Positions 40,354-51,867 of a stretch of DNA of 64,000 nt are shown in pieces. The position numbers and the translations under genes are program-made. The DNA is taken from positions 3,286,001-3,350,000 of the forward strand of contig NZ_AP022618.1 in NCBI RefSeq assembly GCF_010731615.1. The letters are read 5' to 3'. The notes beneath the pieces were generated by a model. That model was given only the letters and a program-made list of their open reading frames with translations, did no database searches and was not told where the DNA came from. Numbering within the stretch: position 1 is the first letter of the stretch; each line of letters opens with the position of its first letter. Source of the DNA: Mycolicibacterium insubricum (GTDB lineage Bacteria; Actinomycetota; Actinomycetes; Mycobacteriales; Mycobacteriaceae).

Positions 40354-41037
40354 GTGAAGTTGCTGGGCCGAAAGCGCGACGACGACGGCACCGAGGACCC
40401 CGAGGGTGCGTCCGACGCCGTCGAAATCACCACCTCAGACGCCTCCGAAGAGGGAGCGAAGCGGACCACCGCGCCCAAGGGCCGGCCCACGCCCAAGCGT
40501 GACCAGGGCCGGCGCGGCCCGGTTGTCGCCGCGCCGCAGACCATGGCCGAGGCGCGGGCCCGCCGCAAGCAGATGGCCGGGCCGAAGCTGAGCAGGGAAG
40601 AACGCAAGGCCGCGCGGCTGGAACGGCGCGCCGTGATGGACGACCGCCGGGCTCGGATGATGGCCGGCGACGAGCGCTACCTGATGCCCCGCGACCAGGG
40701 ACCGGTCAAGCGCTACGTCCGCGACCTGGTGGACTCCCGGCGGTTCAGCCTGCTGGGCATGTTCATGCCGGCCGCGCTGGTGATGCTGGCGATGATGTTC
40801 GCCATGCCGCAGCAGGCCGCGGTATTCGGCTCCACCCCGATGCTGATGTTGATGCTGATGATGGCGATCGACGCGGTCCTGCTGGGCCGTCAGGTGTCGC
40901 GGCGGGTCGACGAGAAGTTCCCGGACAACACCGAGGGCAAGTTCCGCCTCGGCATGTACGCCGCCGGGCGGGCTTCCCAGCTGCGCCGGATGCGGGCACC
41001 CAAGCCCATGGTCAACCGTGGCGCCGACGTCGGCTGA
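40354..41037 (+). CDS. DUF3043 membrane protein (Rv2206)
   Basis: 227 aa, unknown function. A very basic N-terminal half (residues 1–120, with [19 protein letters not shown]) is followed by two close membrane helices ([20 protein letters not shown] and [19 protein letters not shown]) and a basic C-terminal tail. I chose GTG 40354 because homologues start (M/V)KLLGRK; GTG 40345 is also in frame. Overlaps the start of cobU by 20 bases. Confidence 0.84.
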   Translation: MKLLGRKRDDDGTEDPEGASDAVEITTSDASEEGAKRTTAPKGRPTPKRDQGRRGPVVAAPQTMAEARARRKQMAGPKLSREERKAARLERRAVMDDRRARMMAGDERYLMPRDQGPVKRYVRDLVDSRRFSLLGMFMPAALVMLAMMFAMPQQAAVFGSTPMLMLMLMMAIDAVLLGRQVSRRVDEKFPDNTEGKFRLGMYAAGRASQLRRMRAPKPMVNRGADVG

Positions 41038-41578
41038 ACCGGGCACCCGGGTCCTGATCCTGGGCGGCATCCGGTCGGGAAAATCCGTTGTCGCCGAACA
41101 GATCATCGCCGAGCTCGCCTGCGGCATCCCGGTGCGCTACCTGGCCACCGGCACCGGCAACGACGAGGAGTGGGAACGCCGGGTCGCCGCGCACCGGCTG
41201 CGCCGGACGCACGGCTGGATCACCGTGGAGAGCACCGACGTCGCGGGCATCCTGACCGACGACACCGTGCCGACCCTGGTCGACGACCTCGGTGGCTGGC
41301 TGACCTCGATCTACGACCAACGTGGGTGGTGCGGCTCCGTCGAACCCGAGATCGACGCGTTGGCCACCGCGGTCGACGGCCACCGCGGCGCGGTGGTGCT
41401 GGTCAGCTCCGAGGTGGGCCTGACCCTGGTGCCGACGACGGCCTCCGGGCGGCTGTTCAGCGATGCCCTGGGCACCGTCAACCAGCGGCTGGCCGCGGTG
41501 TGCGACCGGGTACTGCTGGTGGTGGCCGGGATTCCCGTGGAGATCAAGGGGTCTGCCGCGGCCAAGGGCCTGCGGTGA
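41018..41578 (+). CDS. cobU: Adenosylcobinamide kinase / guanylyltransferase
   Basis: 186 aa. Activates cobinamide for coenzyme B12 nucleotide-loop assembly. The P-loop GGIRSGKS sits near residue 17, the guanylylated histidine in [10 protein letters not shown], and the DDLGGWLTS strand follows; the end is GIPVEIK. It overlaps Rv2206-like DUF3043 upstream and cobT downstream (GTGA). In M. tuberculosis cobU lies elsewhere (Rv0254c), so this grouped cobU-cobT-cobS operon differs. GTG 41018 is the likely start. Confidence 0.9.
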   Translation: MAPTSAEPGTRVLILGGIRSGKSVVAEQIIAELACGIPVRYLATGTGNDEEWERRVAAHRLRRTHGWITVESTDVAGILTDDTVPTLVDDLGGWLTSIYDQRGWCGSVEPEIDALATAVDGHRGAVVLVSSEVGLTLVPTTASGRLFSDALGTVNQRLAAVCDRVLLVVAGIPVEIKGSAAAKGLR

Positions 41579-42618
41579 CACCGTTTACGGTGACCTGGCC
41601 CAAGATATCCCCGCCCGATGCGGCCGCAGCGGCCGACGCCCGGGCCCGCCAGGACCGACTGACCAAACCGGCCGGCGCGCTGGGCCGGCTTGAGCAACTG
41701 TCGATCTGGGTGGCCGGATGCCAGGGCGCGTGTCCCCCGCGCCAGTTCACCCGCGCCCGGATCGTGGTGTTCGCCGCCGACCACGGGGTGGCCGCGGCCG
41801 GGGTGTCGGCCTACCCCAGCGAGGTGACGGCCCAGATGGTGGCCAACATCGAGGCCGGCGGCGCGGCGATCAACGCGCTGGCCGCCGTCGCCGACGCCGG
41901 GGTCCGGGTCGTTGACATCGCGGTGGACTCCGAGGCTCCCGGCCCGCACCGGGTCCGGCGAGCAAGCGGCAACATCGCCGTCGAGGACGCGCTGAGTCCC
42001 GCCGAGGCCGACGCCGCGCTGGCCGCCGGGCGGGCGATCGCCGACGAGGAGGTCGACGGCGGCGCGGATCTGTTGATCGCCGGGGATATGGGCATCGGCA
42101 ACACCACCGCCGCCACCGCCCTGGTCGCCACCGTGTCCGGCACCGAACCGGTGGCCGCCGTCGGGCGCGGCACCGGCATCGACGACGCCGGCTGGATGCG
42201 CAAGACGGCCGCGGTCCGCGACGCCATGTTCCGCGCCCGTCGTGCCGAACCGGCGGAACTGCTGCGCATCGCCGGCGGCGCCGATCTGGCCGCGATGACG
42301 GGATTCCTGGCCCAGGCCGCGGTGCGGCGCACCCCGGTGCTGCTCGACGGCCTGGTGGTCACCGCCGCGGCCCTGCTGGCCGAACGGCTGGCGCCCGGCG
42401 CCCGCGCCTGGTGGCAGGCCGCCCACCGCTCCCCCGAACCGGCCCACACGCTGGCATTGAATTCCCTTGGCCTGGAACCGATCCTGGATCTCGGCATGCG
42501 CCTGGGCGAGGGCACCGGCGCGGCGGTGGCGCTGCCGGTGCTGCGCGGTGCGGTCGAAACGCTGAGCTCAATGGCGACCTTCGACGCGGCCGGGGTGACC
42601 GACCGGGCTTCCCGGTGA
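41575..42618 (+). CDS. cobT: Nicotinate-nucleotide–DMB phosphoribosyltransferase
   Basis: 347 aa. Makes alpha-ribazole phosphate, the lower ligand precursor of B12. Family segments: [63 protein letters not shown] and the C-terminal [19 protein letters not shown] loop containing the catalytic glutamate region. GTG 41575 overlaps cobU by four bases, and the stop overlaps cobS (GTGA). Confidence 0.94.
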   Translation: MTPFTVTWPKISPPDAAAAADARARQDRLTKPAGALGRLEQLSIWVAGCQGACPPRQFTRARIVVFAADHGVAAAGVSAYPSEVTAQMVANIEAGGAAINALAAVADAGVRVVDIAVDSEAPGPHRVRRASGNIAVEDALSPAEADAALAAGRAIADEEVDGGADLLIAGDMGIGNTTAATALVATVSGTEPVAAVGRGTGIDDAGWMRKTAAVRDAMFRARRAEPAELLRIAGGADLAAMTGFLAQAAVRRTPVLLDGLVVTAAALLAERLAPGARAWWQAAHRSPEPAHTLALNSLGLEPILDLGMRLGEGTGAAVALPVLRGAVETLSSMATFDAAGVTDRASR

Positions 42619-43340
42619 TCCGGTCGCTGGCCGGGGCGCTGACCTTCGGCACGGTGGCGCCGGTCCGCAGTTCGACGCCGCCGGGCCGCGGGGTGCTGAC
42701 CGCGCTCCCGGTGGTCGGTGCCGCGCTGGGCGGTATGGCGGCCGCGGTCGTCGTCGGTGCCCGCGAGGTGTTCGGTGCCGGCTCTCCGCTGGCCGGACTG
42801 TTGGCGGTGGCGGCGCTGGTGCTGGCAACCCGCGGTCTGCACATCGACGGGCTGGCCGACACGGCCGACGGGCTGGGTTGCTACGGCCCGCCGGAGCGGG
42901 CGCTGGCGGTGATGCGCGACGGCAGCACCGGTCCTTTCGGGGTGGCCGCGGTGTTTCTGGCACTGGCGTGCCAGGCCATGTCGTTCTCGGTGCTCGCGCC
43001 GGCGGCGATTGCGCTGGCCGTCGGGACCGGCCGGGTGGCCGCGGTGTGCGCGGCGCGGCGCGGGGTGCCGGCCGCGCCGGGCAGTTCGCTGGGCGCCGAG
43101 GTGGCCGGCAGTCAGCCGGTCTGGGTGGTGGCGGCGTGGGTGGCCGTCGCCGCGGTGGCCGCGGTGTTCGTCACGGCGCGCCCGTGGCAGGGCCCGCTCG
43201 TCGTCGTCGCGGCATTGCTGCTGGTCGCCGGGCTGGTCGCGCACTGCGTGCGGCGGTTCGGCGGGATCACCGGCGATGTGCTGGGCGCCGGGATCGAGCT
43301 GACGGTCACCCTGGTTGCGCTGGGGCTGGCAGCGAGCTGA
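42615..43340 (+). CDS. cobS: Adenosylcobinamide-GDP ribazoletransferase
   Basis: 241 aa, polytopic membrane enzyme that joins adenosylcobinamide-GDP to alpha-ribazole. The Mg-binding [11 protein letters not shown] motif lies near residue 76, followed by [17 protein letters not shown] and five or so hydrophobic segments. It ends convergent with, and overlapping by 35 bases, the P-type ATPase gene. Confidence 0.92.
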   Translation: MIRSLAGALTFGTVAPVRSSTPPGRGVLTALPVVGAALGGMAAAVVVGAREVFGAGSPLAGLLAVAALVLATRGLHIDGLADTADGLGCYGPPERALAVMRDGSTGPFGVAAVFLALACQAMSFSVLAPAAIALAVGTGRVAAVCAARRGVPAAPGSSLGAEVAGSQPVWVVAAWVAVAAVAAVFVTARPWQGPLVVVAALLLVAGLVAHCVRRFGGITGDVLGAGIELTVTLVALGLAAS

Positions 43341-46089
43341 CCGGCACGGGCCGGCCCGTCGAGGATCGCCGGCGGCGCACCACCGCCTTCTCCAGCTCGA
43401 CGACGACGAACACCATTGCGCCCACACCGGCGGCCTTCAGCCAGTCCAGATGGCCCAGCGGGGTCGATCCGAACACCGAGTTCATCGCCGGGAGGTAGGT
43501 GAACGCCAGTTGCAGCCCTACGCACGCCGCCACCGCGGCCACCGCGACCTTGTTGCCGAACAACCCGGTCCAATTGAGCACCGGGGCCAACAGGTACCGG
43601 TTGTTGAGCACGTAGAACATCTCGGCCACCACGATCGCATTGACCGCCATGGTGCGGGCGGTCTCGACCGAGGTGCCGGCGCGCAACTCCAGCAGAAACA
43701 TGGTCAGAGCTCCGCCGGCCATCAGCACCGACACCAGGCACACCCGCCAGAGGAAATACCCGGACAGCAGGCTCTCGCCGGGCGGGCGGGGATCGCGGGC
43801 CATCACGTCGGACTCGGACCGCTCGAACGCCAGCGCCACACCGAGCGTGGCCGAGGTCACCAGGTTCACCCACAGCACCTGCGCGGGAGTGAGCGGCAAC
43901 GTCAGTTCGAACAGGATCGCGGCGACCACGACGAGCGCCTCACCGCCGTTGGTGGGCAGCATGAACAGGATGAACTTGCGGATGTTGTCGTAGACGGCGC
44001 GCCCCTCAGCCACCGCCGCCGCGATGGTGGCGAAGTTGTCGTCGGCGAGCACGATGTCGGACGCTTCCTTGGCCGCTTCGGTTCCCTTGCGTCCCATGGC
44101 CACACCGACATCGGCGCGTTTGAGCGCGGGCGCGTCGTTCACCCCGTCGCCGGTCATCGCCACCACGTCGCCATTGGCCTGCATCGCTGTGACGAGTCGC
44201 AGTTTGTGTTCGGGACTGGCGCGGGCGAAAACCTCCCGCTCGCGTACGAGTTCGCGTAGCGCGGCGTCGTCGGCCGCCTCGATCTCCGGGCCGGTCACCG
44301 CCGGTTTGCCCGCGCCGATGCCGAGCTCGGCGCCGATGGCGCCGGCCGTCGCCGCGTGATCGCCGGTGATCATCGCCACCCTGATCCCCGCCCGGTGGCA
44401 GTCCCTGATCGCCGCAGCCGCCTCCGGCCGCTGCGGATCGATGAACCCGATCAGACCGAGCATGGTGAATCCGCCCGCAACATCGCCGCGGTCCAGCCCC
44501 CGGCGGTCGGCTCCGCTGTCCCGCCGCTGCGCGACGGCGAGCACCCGCAGTCCCTGCCCCGCGGTCTCGGCGGCCTGGCGCTGCCAGTAGTCGGCGTCCA
44601 GCGGCTGCTCGCCGCGTGCGTTCAGCTGGGTGCCGCACAGCGCCACCACCTGTTCGGGGGCACCCTTGACGAACACCACCGAACCGTCGCCGTCGGCGTG
44701 CCGGGTGGCCATGATGCGGTGCTCGGATTCGAACGGCAGCTCGCCCGTGCGGGGCAGTTCGGCCGCCGCACTGCGATACGGCAGGCCCATCTTCTCCCCG
44801 AGCACCAGCAGCGCCGCTTCGGTGGGATCGCCGGTGATGGTCCATTCGCCGTCGGACTCGTCGAGCTGGGCGTCATTGCAGAGCAGCCCGGCCCGAACGG
44901 CCGACCGGAACGTGGGATAGCGGTCGGGATCGATGACCCGGCCGTCGACGCTGACGTCGCCGACCGGTGCATAGCCGACCCCGCCGACGTCGAACTCGTG
45001 GCCGCCGCACAGCACCCGTTGCACCGTCATCTCATTGCTGGTGAGCGTGCCCGTCTTGTCCGAGCAGATCACGGTCACCGAACCGAGCGTCTCCACGGCG
45101 GGCAGCCGCCGCACGATCGCCTGCCGGCGCGCCATCCGCTGCACGCCGATCGCCAGGGTGACCGTCAGGATCGCGGGCAGCCCCTCCGGGATCGCCGAAG
45201 CCGCCAGCGCCACCGCCATCATGAACATCTCGTCGACCGCGTGCCCCCGCCACAGCACACCGAGGGCGTAGGTGACGGCGGCGAGGACGACGATGACCTG
45301 CGCGAGGATTCGGCCGAAGCGGCCGATCTGGCGGAGCAGCGGGGTACTGGACACCGAAATGCCGGAGAGCAGCACGTCGATCCGCCCGATCTCGGTGTCG
45401 CTGCCGGTGCCGACGGCCACCCCGGTCGCCATCCCGTGCACCACCAGCGTTCCCGAGTACGCCATCCCCGTACGGTCACCGACCGTGGCATCCTCGGCCA
45501 CCGCCGCAACGGATTTCTCCACGGGCAACGACTCCCCGGTCAGCGCCGCCTCGTCGATCCTCAACTCGGTGGCCGACACCAGACGCAGGTCGGCGGGAAC
45601 GCGATCGCCGGATTCCAGCCGCACCAGGTCCCCGGGTACCAGATCGGCGGCGTCCACGTCGATGGTGCGTCCGCCGCGCACCACGGTCGCGTGCGGAGAC
45701 AGCATCGACCTGATGGCGTCCATCGCCGCCTCGGCCTTGCCCTCCTGCAGGAAGGCGACCACCACGTTGACCAGCACCGCGGCCATCAGCACCGCGGTGT
45801 CGACCCAGTGTTGCAGCAGGGCCGTGATCACCGCAGCGGCCATCATGACGTACAGCAGCACGTTGTGGAACTGCCGGATGAAGCGGACGACGGGGTTGGG
45901 CGGCTTGGTCCCGGGCAGCCGGTTCGGGCCGTGCTCGGCCCGGCGCCGCGTCACCTCGGCGGCATCGAGTCCCAGCGGCCCGCAACCGAGTTCGTCGAGT
46001 ACCTCCTGCGCCGCCATGCCGTGCCAGGACTTCCCGGATGGGCTCGTCGACCGCCCGGATTGCCGGTGCTGCTCGGTGAGGGCGTCCAT
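43306..46089 (-). CDS. P-type cation ATPase (P2 type, CtpF-like)
   Basis: 927 aa cation-transporting ATPase. N-terminal cation-ATPase domain ([13 protein letters not shown]), actuator motif LTGES, ion-site motif PEGLP in the fourth helix, phosphorylation site CSDKTGTL, and hinge [21 protein letters not shown]. Six helices follow in the C terminus. The PEGLP and helix pattern suit calcium or related divalent ions; M. tuberculosis CtpF is the nearest I know. ATG 46089 has AGGGTG upstream. Divergent from a histidine kinase, 77 bases away, which may control it. Confidence 0.92.
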   Translation of the reverse strand: MDALTEQHRQSGRSTSPSGKSWHGMAAQEVLDELGCGPLGLDAAEVTRRRAEHGPNRLPGTKPPNPVVRFIRQFHNVLLYVMMAAAVITALLQHWVDTAVLMAAVLVNVVVAFLQEGKAEAAMDAIRSMLSPHATVVRGGRTIDVDAADLVPGDLVRLESGDRVPADLRLVSATELRIDEAALTGESLPVEKSVAAVAEDATVGDRTGMAYSGTLVVHGMATGVAVGTGSDTEIGRIDVLLSGISVSSTPLLRQIGRFGRILAQVIVVLAAVTYALGVLWRGHAVDEMFMMAVALAASAIPEGLPAILTVTLAIGVQRMARRQAIVRRLPAVETLGSVTVICSDKTGTLTSNEMTVQRVLCGGHEFDVGGVGYAPVGDVSVDGRVIDPDRYPTFRSAVRAGLLCNDAQLDESDGEWTITGDPTEAALLVLGEKMGLPYRSAAAELPRTGELPFESEHRIMATRHADGDGSVVFVKGAPEQVVALCGTQLNARGEQPLDADYWQRQAAETAGQGLRVLAVAQRRDSGADRRGLDRGDVAGGFTMLGLIGFIDPQRPEAAAAIRDCHRAGIRVAMITGDHAATAGAIGAELGIGAGKPAVTGPEIEAADDAALRELVREREVFARASPEHKLRLVTAMQANGDVVAMTGDGVNDAPALKRADVGVAMGRKGTEAAKEASDIVLADDNFATIAAAVAEGRAVYDNIRKFILFMLPTNGGEALVVVAAILFELTLPLTPAQVLWVNLVTSATLGVALAFERSESDVMARDPRPPGESLLSGYFLWRVCLVSVLMAGGALTMFLLELRAGTSVETARTMAVNAIVVAEMFYVLNNRYLLAPVLNWTGLFGNKVAVAAVAACVGLQLAFTYLPAMNSVFGSTPLGHLDWLKAAGVGAMVFVVVELEKAVVRRRRSSTGRPVPVSSLPAPAQPG

Positions 46090-46166
46090 GACACCCTCAG
46101 TCTGCGCTTCGGTGGGTGGCGCGCGACATCGGGCGCAACACCCATTCTTCCGGGGATCGGAGCCGT

Positions 46167-47204
46167 ATGGACAAGCCGTCGCAGAGCACTCAGTCTGGAT
46201 GGATGGACTGCCGGGCGTCGTTGCGGCGACGCGGCCACCCGACGGGCAACGCCGTGAACGCACTGTTCCTTCGGCTATTCACGATCAACGGCCTGATTTT
46301 CGCGGCGGGCACGCTGGTGCTGGCGATCTCGCCGGCGTCGGTGTCGTCGCGGGTTCAACCGGCCGAGATCCCGGTCCTGGTGGTCGGCCTGGTGCTGATG
46401 GTGGCCGCGAACGCGGTTCTGCTGCGTTCCAGTCTCGCGCCGCTGGACCGTCTGGTCGGCGCGATGCGCCGCGTCGACCCGCCGTCGGTGAGTGACCGCG
46501 TCCTCGACCGGGGCAACGGAGATCTCGATCACCTGATCTCGTCGTTCAACGCGATGCTCGACCGGATGGAGGCCGAGCGGGCGTCGGCCAATGCCGCCAT
46601 CATCTCGGTGCAGGAGAACGAGCGGCAACGGATCGCCCGCGAGCTGCACGACGAGATGGGCCAGAGTCTGACCGTCGTACTGCTGACGCTGAAACGGACG
46701 ATGGATCGTGCTCCGGACGCGTTGCGCGATGAACTGCACAGCATTCAGGAAACCGTGCGGGAGTGTCTCGACGAGGTCCGCGAGATGGCCCGACGGCTGC
46801 GGCCCGGCGTGCTGACCGATCTCGGCCTGCACAGCGCGCTCAACGCGTTGTGCAGCGAGTTCACCGCCGCGACGGGAATCGGGGTCGTCAAGCGTATCGG
46901 CGGGCAACCGTTGACCCCCGATGTTGAACTGGTCTGCTACCGGATAGCCCAGGAGAGCCTGACCAACGTCGCGCGTCATGCCCGGGCCAACCGCGTCACA
47001 CTGGACCTGCACACCGACGTCGGGCAGCTGACCCTGCGCATCGTCGACGACGGCGTGGGCGGCATCTCCGACTACGGCGGCGGGATCACCGGGATGCGCG
47101 AACGCGCCCTGCTCGTCAACGGCCGATTCACAGTCTGCACCTCACCGGGCGGTGGCACCGAGGTCCGGCTGACCGTTCCGCTGACCCCGGAGCACCAGCG
47201 GTGA
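46167..47204 (+). CDS. Sensor histidine kinase, NarX/DevS class (HisKA_3)
   Basis: 345 aa. Two membrane helices (LFLRLFTINGLIFAAGTLVL and VLVVGLVLMVAANAVLL) enclose only about 16 outside residues, so there is no real sensory domain. A HAMP-like linker follows, then the HisKA_3 dimerisation box with phospho-histidine in ERQRIARELHDEMGQSL, and an ATPase domain (DDGVGGIS, GITGMRERA). ATG 46167 has GGAG upstream; GTG 46254 is an alternative. Couples to the response regulator by a four-base overlap. Confidence 0.88.
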   Translation: MDKPSQSTQSGWMDCRASLRRRGHPTGNAVNALFLRLFTINGLIFAAGTLVLAISPASVSSRVQPAEIPVLVVGLVLMVAANAVLLRSSLAPLDRLVGAMRRVDPPSVSDRVLDRGNGDLDHLISSFNAMLDRMEAERASANAAIISVQENERQRIARELHDEMGQSLTVVLLTLKRTMDRAPDALRDELHSIQETVRECLDEVREMARRLRPGVLTDLGLHSALNALCSEFTAATGIGVVKRIGGQPLTPDVELVCYRIAQESLTNVARHARANRVTLDLHTDVGQLTLRIVDDGVGGISDYGGGITGMRERALLVNGRFTVCTSPGGGTEVRLTVPLTPEHQR

Positions 47205-47860
47205 CCGCCGCCTCGCCCGCGCGCATCGTGCTGGCCGACGACCACGCCCTGGTCCGCAGCGGGCTTCGGCTGATCCTGGACGCCGAGCCGGATCTCCAGG
47301 TGGTGGCCGAGGCCGCCGACGGATACGAAACGCTGGCCGTGCTCGACCACACCCCCGCCGATCTGGTGATCCTGGATATCGCGATGCCCCGGATGACGGG
47401 TCTGCAGGCGGCCCGGGAGATCCACCGCGCACACCCGCACCTGCGGATTCTCATCCTCTCGATGTACGACAACGAGCAGTACTTCTTCGAGGCGCTCAAG
47501 GCCGGCGCGTCCGGTTACGTGCTCAAATCGGTGGCCGACCGGGATCTTCTGGAGGCGTGCCGGGCGACGCTGCGCGGCGAGCCCTTTCTGTATCCGGGTG
47601 CCGTCACCGCCCTGATTCGCGAGTTTCTGCACCGCACCTCCCAGGGCGAAGCCCTGCCGGCCAATCTGTTGACACCCCGCGAGGAGGAGGTGCTCAAGCT
47701 GATCGCCGAAAGCTACTCCGCTCGTGAGATCGCCAAAACGCTGGGCATCAGTGCGAAGACCGTGGATCGTCACCGCGCCAACGTGCTGAAAAAACTCGGG
47801 CTGCGGGACCGCCTCGAACTCACCCGCTACGCCATCCGGGTGGGTCTGATCGAACCCTGA
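47201..47860 (+). CDS. LuxR/NarL-type response regulator
   Basis: 219 aa. Receiver domain with acidic pair Asp13-Asp14, phospho-acceptor Asp59 in LVILDIAMPRMTG, and Lys in GYVLKS. The C-terminal LuxR helix-turn-helix (LTPREEEVLKLIAES through KTVDRHRANVLKKLGL) spans about residues 155–210. Forms a two-component system with the preceding kinase and probably regulates the divergent P-type ATPase; this is inferred from gene arrangement only. Confidence 0.93.
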   Translation: MTAASPARIVLADDHALVRSGLRLILDAEPDLQVVAEAADGYETLAVLDHTPADLVILDIAMPRMTGLQAAREIHRAHPHLRILILSMYDNEQYFFEALKAGASGYVLKSVADRDLLEACRATLRGEPFLYPGAVTALIREFLHRTSQGEALPANLLTPREEEVLKLIAESYSAREIAKTLGISAKTVDRHRANVLKKLGLRDRLELTRYAIRVGLIEP

Positions 47861-47872
47861 ACCGGCGCCGGG

Positions 47873-48979
47873 CTATCCCAGCCGGGTCATCCAGCCGTGG
47901 GTGTCGGCGAAGGTGCCCCGCTGGATCCCGGTGAGGGTGTCGCGCAGCGCCATGGTCACCTCGCCGGGGGTGCCGTCGCCGATGGTGAACTCGCCGCCGT
48001 CGTAGCGGACGGTGGAGACCGGAGTGATGACGGCCGCCGTGCCGCAGGCGAACACCTCGGTGATCTCCCCGCTGGCCGCGCCCTTGCGCCACTCCTCGAC
48101 GTCGATCTTGCGTTCCTCGACGGTGAATCCCGCATCAACGGCCAACTGCAGCAACGAATCCCGGGTGATTCCGGGCAGCAGTGAGCCGGACAGCTCGGGG
48201 GTGACCAGGCGCGCCGACCCCCCGCTGCCGAGGACGAAGAACAGGTTCATCCCGCCCATCTCCTCGACGTAGCGCCGCTCGGTGGCATCCAGCCACACCA
48301 CCTGGTCGCAGCCCTGCTCGGCGGCCTGGGCCTGGGCCAGCAGCGACGCCGCGTAGTTGCCGCCGAACTTGGCCGCGCCGGTACCGCCGGGGCTGGCGCG
48401 GACGTACTCGGTGGACAGCCACACGCTGACCGGGGTGATCCCGCCGGAGAAGTAGGCGCCGGCCGGCGAGGCGATGACCAGGTAGCGGTACTGCTTGGCC
48501 GGGCGCACACCCAGTCCGGATTCGGTCGCGATGGCGAACGGCCGCAGGTAGAGCGCCGCTTCCCCGCCGGCGGCCGGCACCCAGGCCTCATCGACGGCGA
48601 TCAGCTCGCGCAGCGAGGCCAGGAACAGTTCCTCGGACAGTTCCGGCATGGCCAGCCGGTGCGCCGAGGCCTGCATCCGGGCGGCGTTGGCCTGCGGCCG
48701 GAACGACACGATGGAGCCGTCGGGCCAGCGGTAGGCCTTCAGCCCCTCGAAGATCTCCTGGGCGTAATGCAGCACGACGGCCGACGGGTCCAGCTCGATG
48801 GGCCCGTAGGGCAGCACCTGCGCGTCGTGCCAGCCGCGGCCGGCGTCGTAGGTGATCGACACCATGTGATCGGTGAAGTACTTGCCGAATCCGGGGTTGG
48901 CCAGGACGGCGTCCCGCGCCTCATCGCTCGCCGGGTTGGGGTTGCGGGCAAGCGTGAACTCCAGCGGCGCGTCGGTCAT
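47873..48979 (-). CDS. ilvE: Branched-chain amino acid aminotransferase
   Basis: 368 aa, equal in length to M. tuberculosis Rv2210c. Transfers amino groups for leucine, isoleucine and valine, and for methionine salvage in mycobacteria. PLP-binding lysine in [30 protein letters not shown] and [16 protein letters not shown] are the family's C-terminal signatures. Convergent with the response regulator, 12 bases apart. Confidence 0.96.
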   Translation of the reverse strand: MTDAPLEFTLARNPNPASDEARDAVLANPGFGKYFTDHMVSITYDAGRGWHDAQVLPYGPIELDPSAVVLHYAQEIFEGLKAYRWPDGSIVSFRPQANAARMQASAHRLAMPELSEELFLASLRELIAVDEAWVPAAGGEAALYLRPFAIATESGLGVRPAKQYRYLVIASPAGAYFSGGITPVSVWLSTEYVRASPGGTGAAKFGGNYAASLLAQAQAAEQGCDQVVWLDATERRYVEEMGGMNLFFVLGSGGSARLVTPELSGSLLPGITRDSLLQLAVDAGFTVEERKIDVEEWRKGAASGEITEVFACGTAAVITPVSTVRYDGGEFTIGDGTPGEVTMALRDTLTGIQRGTFADTHGWMTRLG

Positions 48980-49030
48980 GAAAGCGATTCTATAGCCGCG
49001 CGTCCAGCCGATATTCGCCGCGGTCGGCGG

Positions 49031-50128
49031 CTATTTGGGTGCGGCGGTGACGAACGGCGGCTTGACGACCTCGCACTCGATACCGCGGCCGCGGACGTCG
49101 ACGGTGACGGTGTCCCCGTCGGCGATCCCGGCCGCCGAATCGATCAGCGCCAGGGCGATGCCCGTTTTCAGCGTCGGGGAGAAGGTGCCCGACGTGGTGA
49201 CCCCGACCCGGTTGCCGTCGGCCAGCACGTCGAGGTCGGCGCGCAGCACTCCGCGGCCCAGCGCGCGCAGGCCGCGCAATCGGCGCTTGGGGCCGGCCTC
49301 CTTCTCGGCCAACAGCGCATCGCGTCCCCAGAACGCGTCCTTGCGCCACCCGACGGCCCAGCCACAGCCGGCCTGCACCGGGGTGATGGCGGTCGAAAGT
49401 TCGTGGCCGTGCAGCGGATAACCCATCTCGGTGCGCAGGGTGTCGCGGGCGCCGAGCCCGGCCAGTTCGCCGCCGGCGGCACCGACGGCGGCGACCAGCG
49501 CGTCGAACACCACGGGCGCCTGATCCCACGGCGGCAGGATTTCGTAGCCGTGTTCGCCGGTGTAGCCGGTGCGGCACACCCGGACCGGAACACCGGCGTA
49601 CTCGGCGTCGGCCCAGGCCATGTAGTCCATGTCGGTGGGCAGTCCCAGTTCGGTGAGCACCCGGGTCGACTCCGGTCCCTGCACGGCCAGCACGGCGCGC
49701 GAACGGTGTTCGTCGGTCACGGTGATGCCTTCGGGTACAACGGCTTTCATCGCGGCGACGACGGCCGCGGTGTTCGCCGCGTTGGGTACCAGGAAGACCT
49801 CGTCATCGGAGACGTAGTAGGCGATCAGGTCGTCGATCACCCCGCCGTCGTCGGTGCAGCACAGCGTGTACTGGGCCTGGCCGGGTCCGATCCGGTTCAG
49901 GTCGTTGGTCAGCGCGGAGTTGACGAACGCGGCGGCGCCCGGCCCGCGCACCAGCGCCTTGCCCAGGTGGCTGACGTCGAACAGGCCGACGGTGCCCCGG
50001 GTCGCGTTGTGCTCGGCGACGGTTCCGGCGTAGGACACCGGCATCAGCCAGCCGCCGAACTCGGCGAAGCTCGCACCCAGGGCGCGGTGGCGATCCTCCA
50101 GGGGCCCGTGCAGCAGGTTATCGGTCAC
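49031..50128 (-). CDS. gcvT: Glycine cleavage system aminomethyltransferase (T protein)
   Basis: 365 aa. Transfers the methylene group of glycine to tetrahydrofolate. Early [13 protein letters not shown] and [25 protein letters not shown] and [16 protein letters not shown], and the C-terminal barrel. It lies 37 bases from the divergent pepB. The adenylyl cyclase gene Rv2212 that separates these in M. tuberculosis is absent. Confidence 0.94.
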   Translation of the reverse strand: MTDNLLHGPLEDRHRALGASFAEFGGWLMPVSYAGTVAEHNATRGTVGLFDVSHLGKALVRGPGAAAFVNSALTNDLNRIGPGQAQYTLCCTDDGGVIDDLIAYYVSDDEVFLVPNAANTAAVVAAMKAVVPEGITVTDEHRSRAVLAVQGPESTRVLTELGLPTDMDYMAWADAEYAGVPVRVCRTGYTGEHGYEILPPWDQAPVVFDALVAAVGAAGGELAGLGARDTLRTEMGYPLHGHELSTAITPVQAGCGWAVGWRKDAFWGRDALLAEKEAGPKRRLRGLRALGRGVLRADLDVLADGNRVGVTTSGTFSPTLKTGIALALIDSAAGIADGDTVTVDVRGRGIECEVVKPPFVTAAPK

Positions 50129-50165
50129 GGGCGTTCAGCCTAGTGGGTGATTACTGTGGGTCCTC

Positions 50166-51695
50166 GTGAGCACCGAATCCGACCGCCAGTCCCCCGCCGT
50201 CACCGTCGCCGCGACCCTCTCCGACGCCGTCTCCGCCACCGATACCCGCGATCCTCAGCCGCGGGCGCTGGTGGTCGGGATCGTCGCCGGAGAGGACGGC
50301 GGCCCGGCCGTCGTGCTGGCCAACCCGTTCCTCGACGCCGAAGCCACCGGGGAGATCGAGAGCCAGCTGCGCGCGCTGGGCGCCAAGACCGGCCCGGAGC
50401 AGGTGACCCGGGTGGTGGTCCCGTCGCTGCCGTTCGAACAGGTACTGGCCGTCGGCGTGGGCCGCAGCGCCGAGGACCTGTCCGCCGATCTCGTCCGGCG
50501 CTGCTCGGGTGCGGCGGCCCGCGCCGCCTCCGGGGTCCCGGTGCTGGTCACCGCGCTGGCCGACGTCGACGTGGCGGCGGCGGTCGAGGGCACGGTGCTC
50601 GGCGGCTACCGGTTCGCCGAGTTCCGCAGCGCCAAGACCGCGCCGACCGACCCCGCGCTGAACACGGTGGTGGCGCTGTCGGTGGCCGCCGACGCCGAGG
50701 CCACCGCCAACCGGGCCGCCCTGGTCGCCGACGCCGTCGCGACCGCCCGCGACCTGGTCAACACCCCGCCGAATGCCCTGTTCCCGAAGTCGTTCGCCAA
50801 GCGCGCGCGCAAGCTCGGCGAGGCCGCCGGCCTGGAGGTCGAGGTGCTCGGCGTCGAGGAACTGGAGAAGGAGGGCTTCGGCGGCATCCTCGCGGTCGGC
50901 CAGGGCTCGACGCGTGCGCCGCGGCTGGTGCGGCTGCGGCACAAGGGCGCCAAGGGCGGCAAGAAGGTGGCGCTGGTCGGCAAGGGTGTCACCTTCGACA
51001 CCGGTGGCATCTCCATCAAGCCGGCCGCTTCCATGCACCACATGACCTCCGATATGGGCGGTGCCGCGGCGGTGATCGCCACCGTGGTGCTGGCCGCCCG
51101 GCTCAAGCTGCCGATCGACGTGACCGCGACGGTGCCGATGGCCGAGAACATGCCGTCGGGTTCGGCGCAGCGTCCCGGGGACGTGCTGACCCAGTACGGC
51201 GGCACCACCGTGGAGGTGCTCAACACCGACGCCGAGGGGCGGCTGATCCTGGCCGACGCCATCGTGCGGGCCTGTGAGGACTCCCCCGACTACCTGATCG
51301 AGACCTCGACGCTGACCGGGGCGCAGCTGATCGCCCTCGGCGCGCGGATACCCGGGGTGATGGGCTCCGACGACTTCCGCGACCGGGTCGCCGCGCGCTC
51401 GGCCGACGTCGGCGAGAACGCCTGGCCGATGCCGCTGCCCGACGAGCTCAAGGACGACCTGAAGTCGACGGTCGCCGATCTGGCGAATGTCAGCGGCCAG
51501 CGGTTCGCCGGCATGCTGGTGGCCGGGGTGTACCTGCGCGAGTTCGTCGCCGACGGCGTGGACTGGGTGCACATCGACATCGCCGGGCCGTCGTACAACA
51601 CCGGCAGCGCGTGGGGCTACACCCCCAAGGGCGGTACCGGTGTTCCGGTGCGGACCATGCTCGCCGTCCTGGAGGACATCGCAAGCAACGGCTGA
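50166..51695 (+). CDS. pepB: Leucyl aminopeptidase (M17 family)
   Basis: 509 aa cytoplasmic metallo-aminopeptidase. The N-terminal macro-like domain lies to about residue 180. The catalytic domain has [15 protein letters not shown] (metal-binding Lys and Asp), the SDMGGAAA strand and the [13 protein letters not shown] signature. GTG start at 50166. A 172-base gap precedes dlaT; the epoxide hydrolase ephD of M. tuberculosis is not here. Confidence 0.95.
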   Translation: MSTESDRQSPAVTVAATLSDAVSATDTRDPQPRALVVGIVAGEDGGPAVVLANPFLDAEATGEIESQLRALGAKTGPEQVTRVVVPSLPFEQVLAVGVGRSAEDLSADLVRRCSGAAARAASGVPVLVTALADVDVAAAVEGTVLGGYRFAEFRSAKTAPTDPALNTVVALSVAADAEATANRAALVADAVATARDLVNTPPNALFPKSFAKRARKLGEAAGLEVEVLGVEELEKEGFGGILAVGQGSTRAPRLVRLRHKGAKGGKKVALVGKGVTFDTGGISIKPAASMHHMTSDMGGAAAVIATVVLAARLKLPIDVTATVPMAENMPSGSAQRPGDVLTQYGGTTVEVLNTDAEGRLILADAIVRACEDSPDYLIETSTLTGAQLIALGARIPGVMGSDDFRDRVAARSADVGENAWPMPLPDELKDDLKSTVADLANVSGQRFAGMLVAGVYLREFVADGVDWVHIDIAGPSYNTGSAWGYTPKGGTGVPVRTMLAVLEDIASNG

Positions 51696-51867
51696 GGCCC
51701 ACCCAAAGCTACTGGTGGGTAATAAATATCTGGTGTCGACCTCGGTGGGAAGCCCAGCGGTAACAGTGACAGGATGGTGTCGTAAACCGCCTGCCACCCG
51801 GCCGACCCGTCGTTGTGGTAAGCCAGAGCCGTACCCGTCGCGCCAGAGTCTTCGAGGAGCCAAACAC

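Noticed and set aside
44356..46257. 633-codon plus-strand open frame opposite the P-type ATPase
   Set aside because: The minus strand carries all P-type ATPase motifs; the plus frame is histidine/arginine-rich noise.
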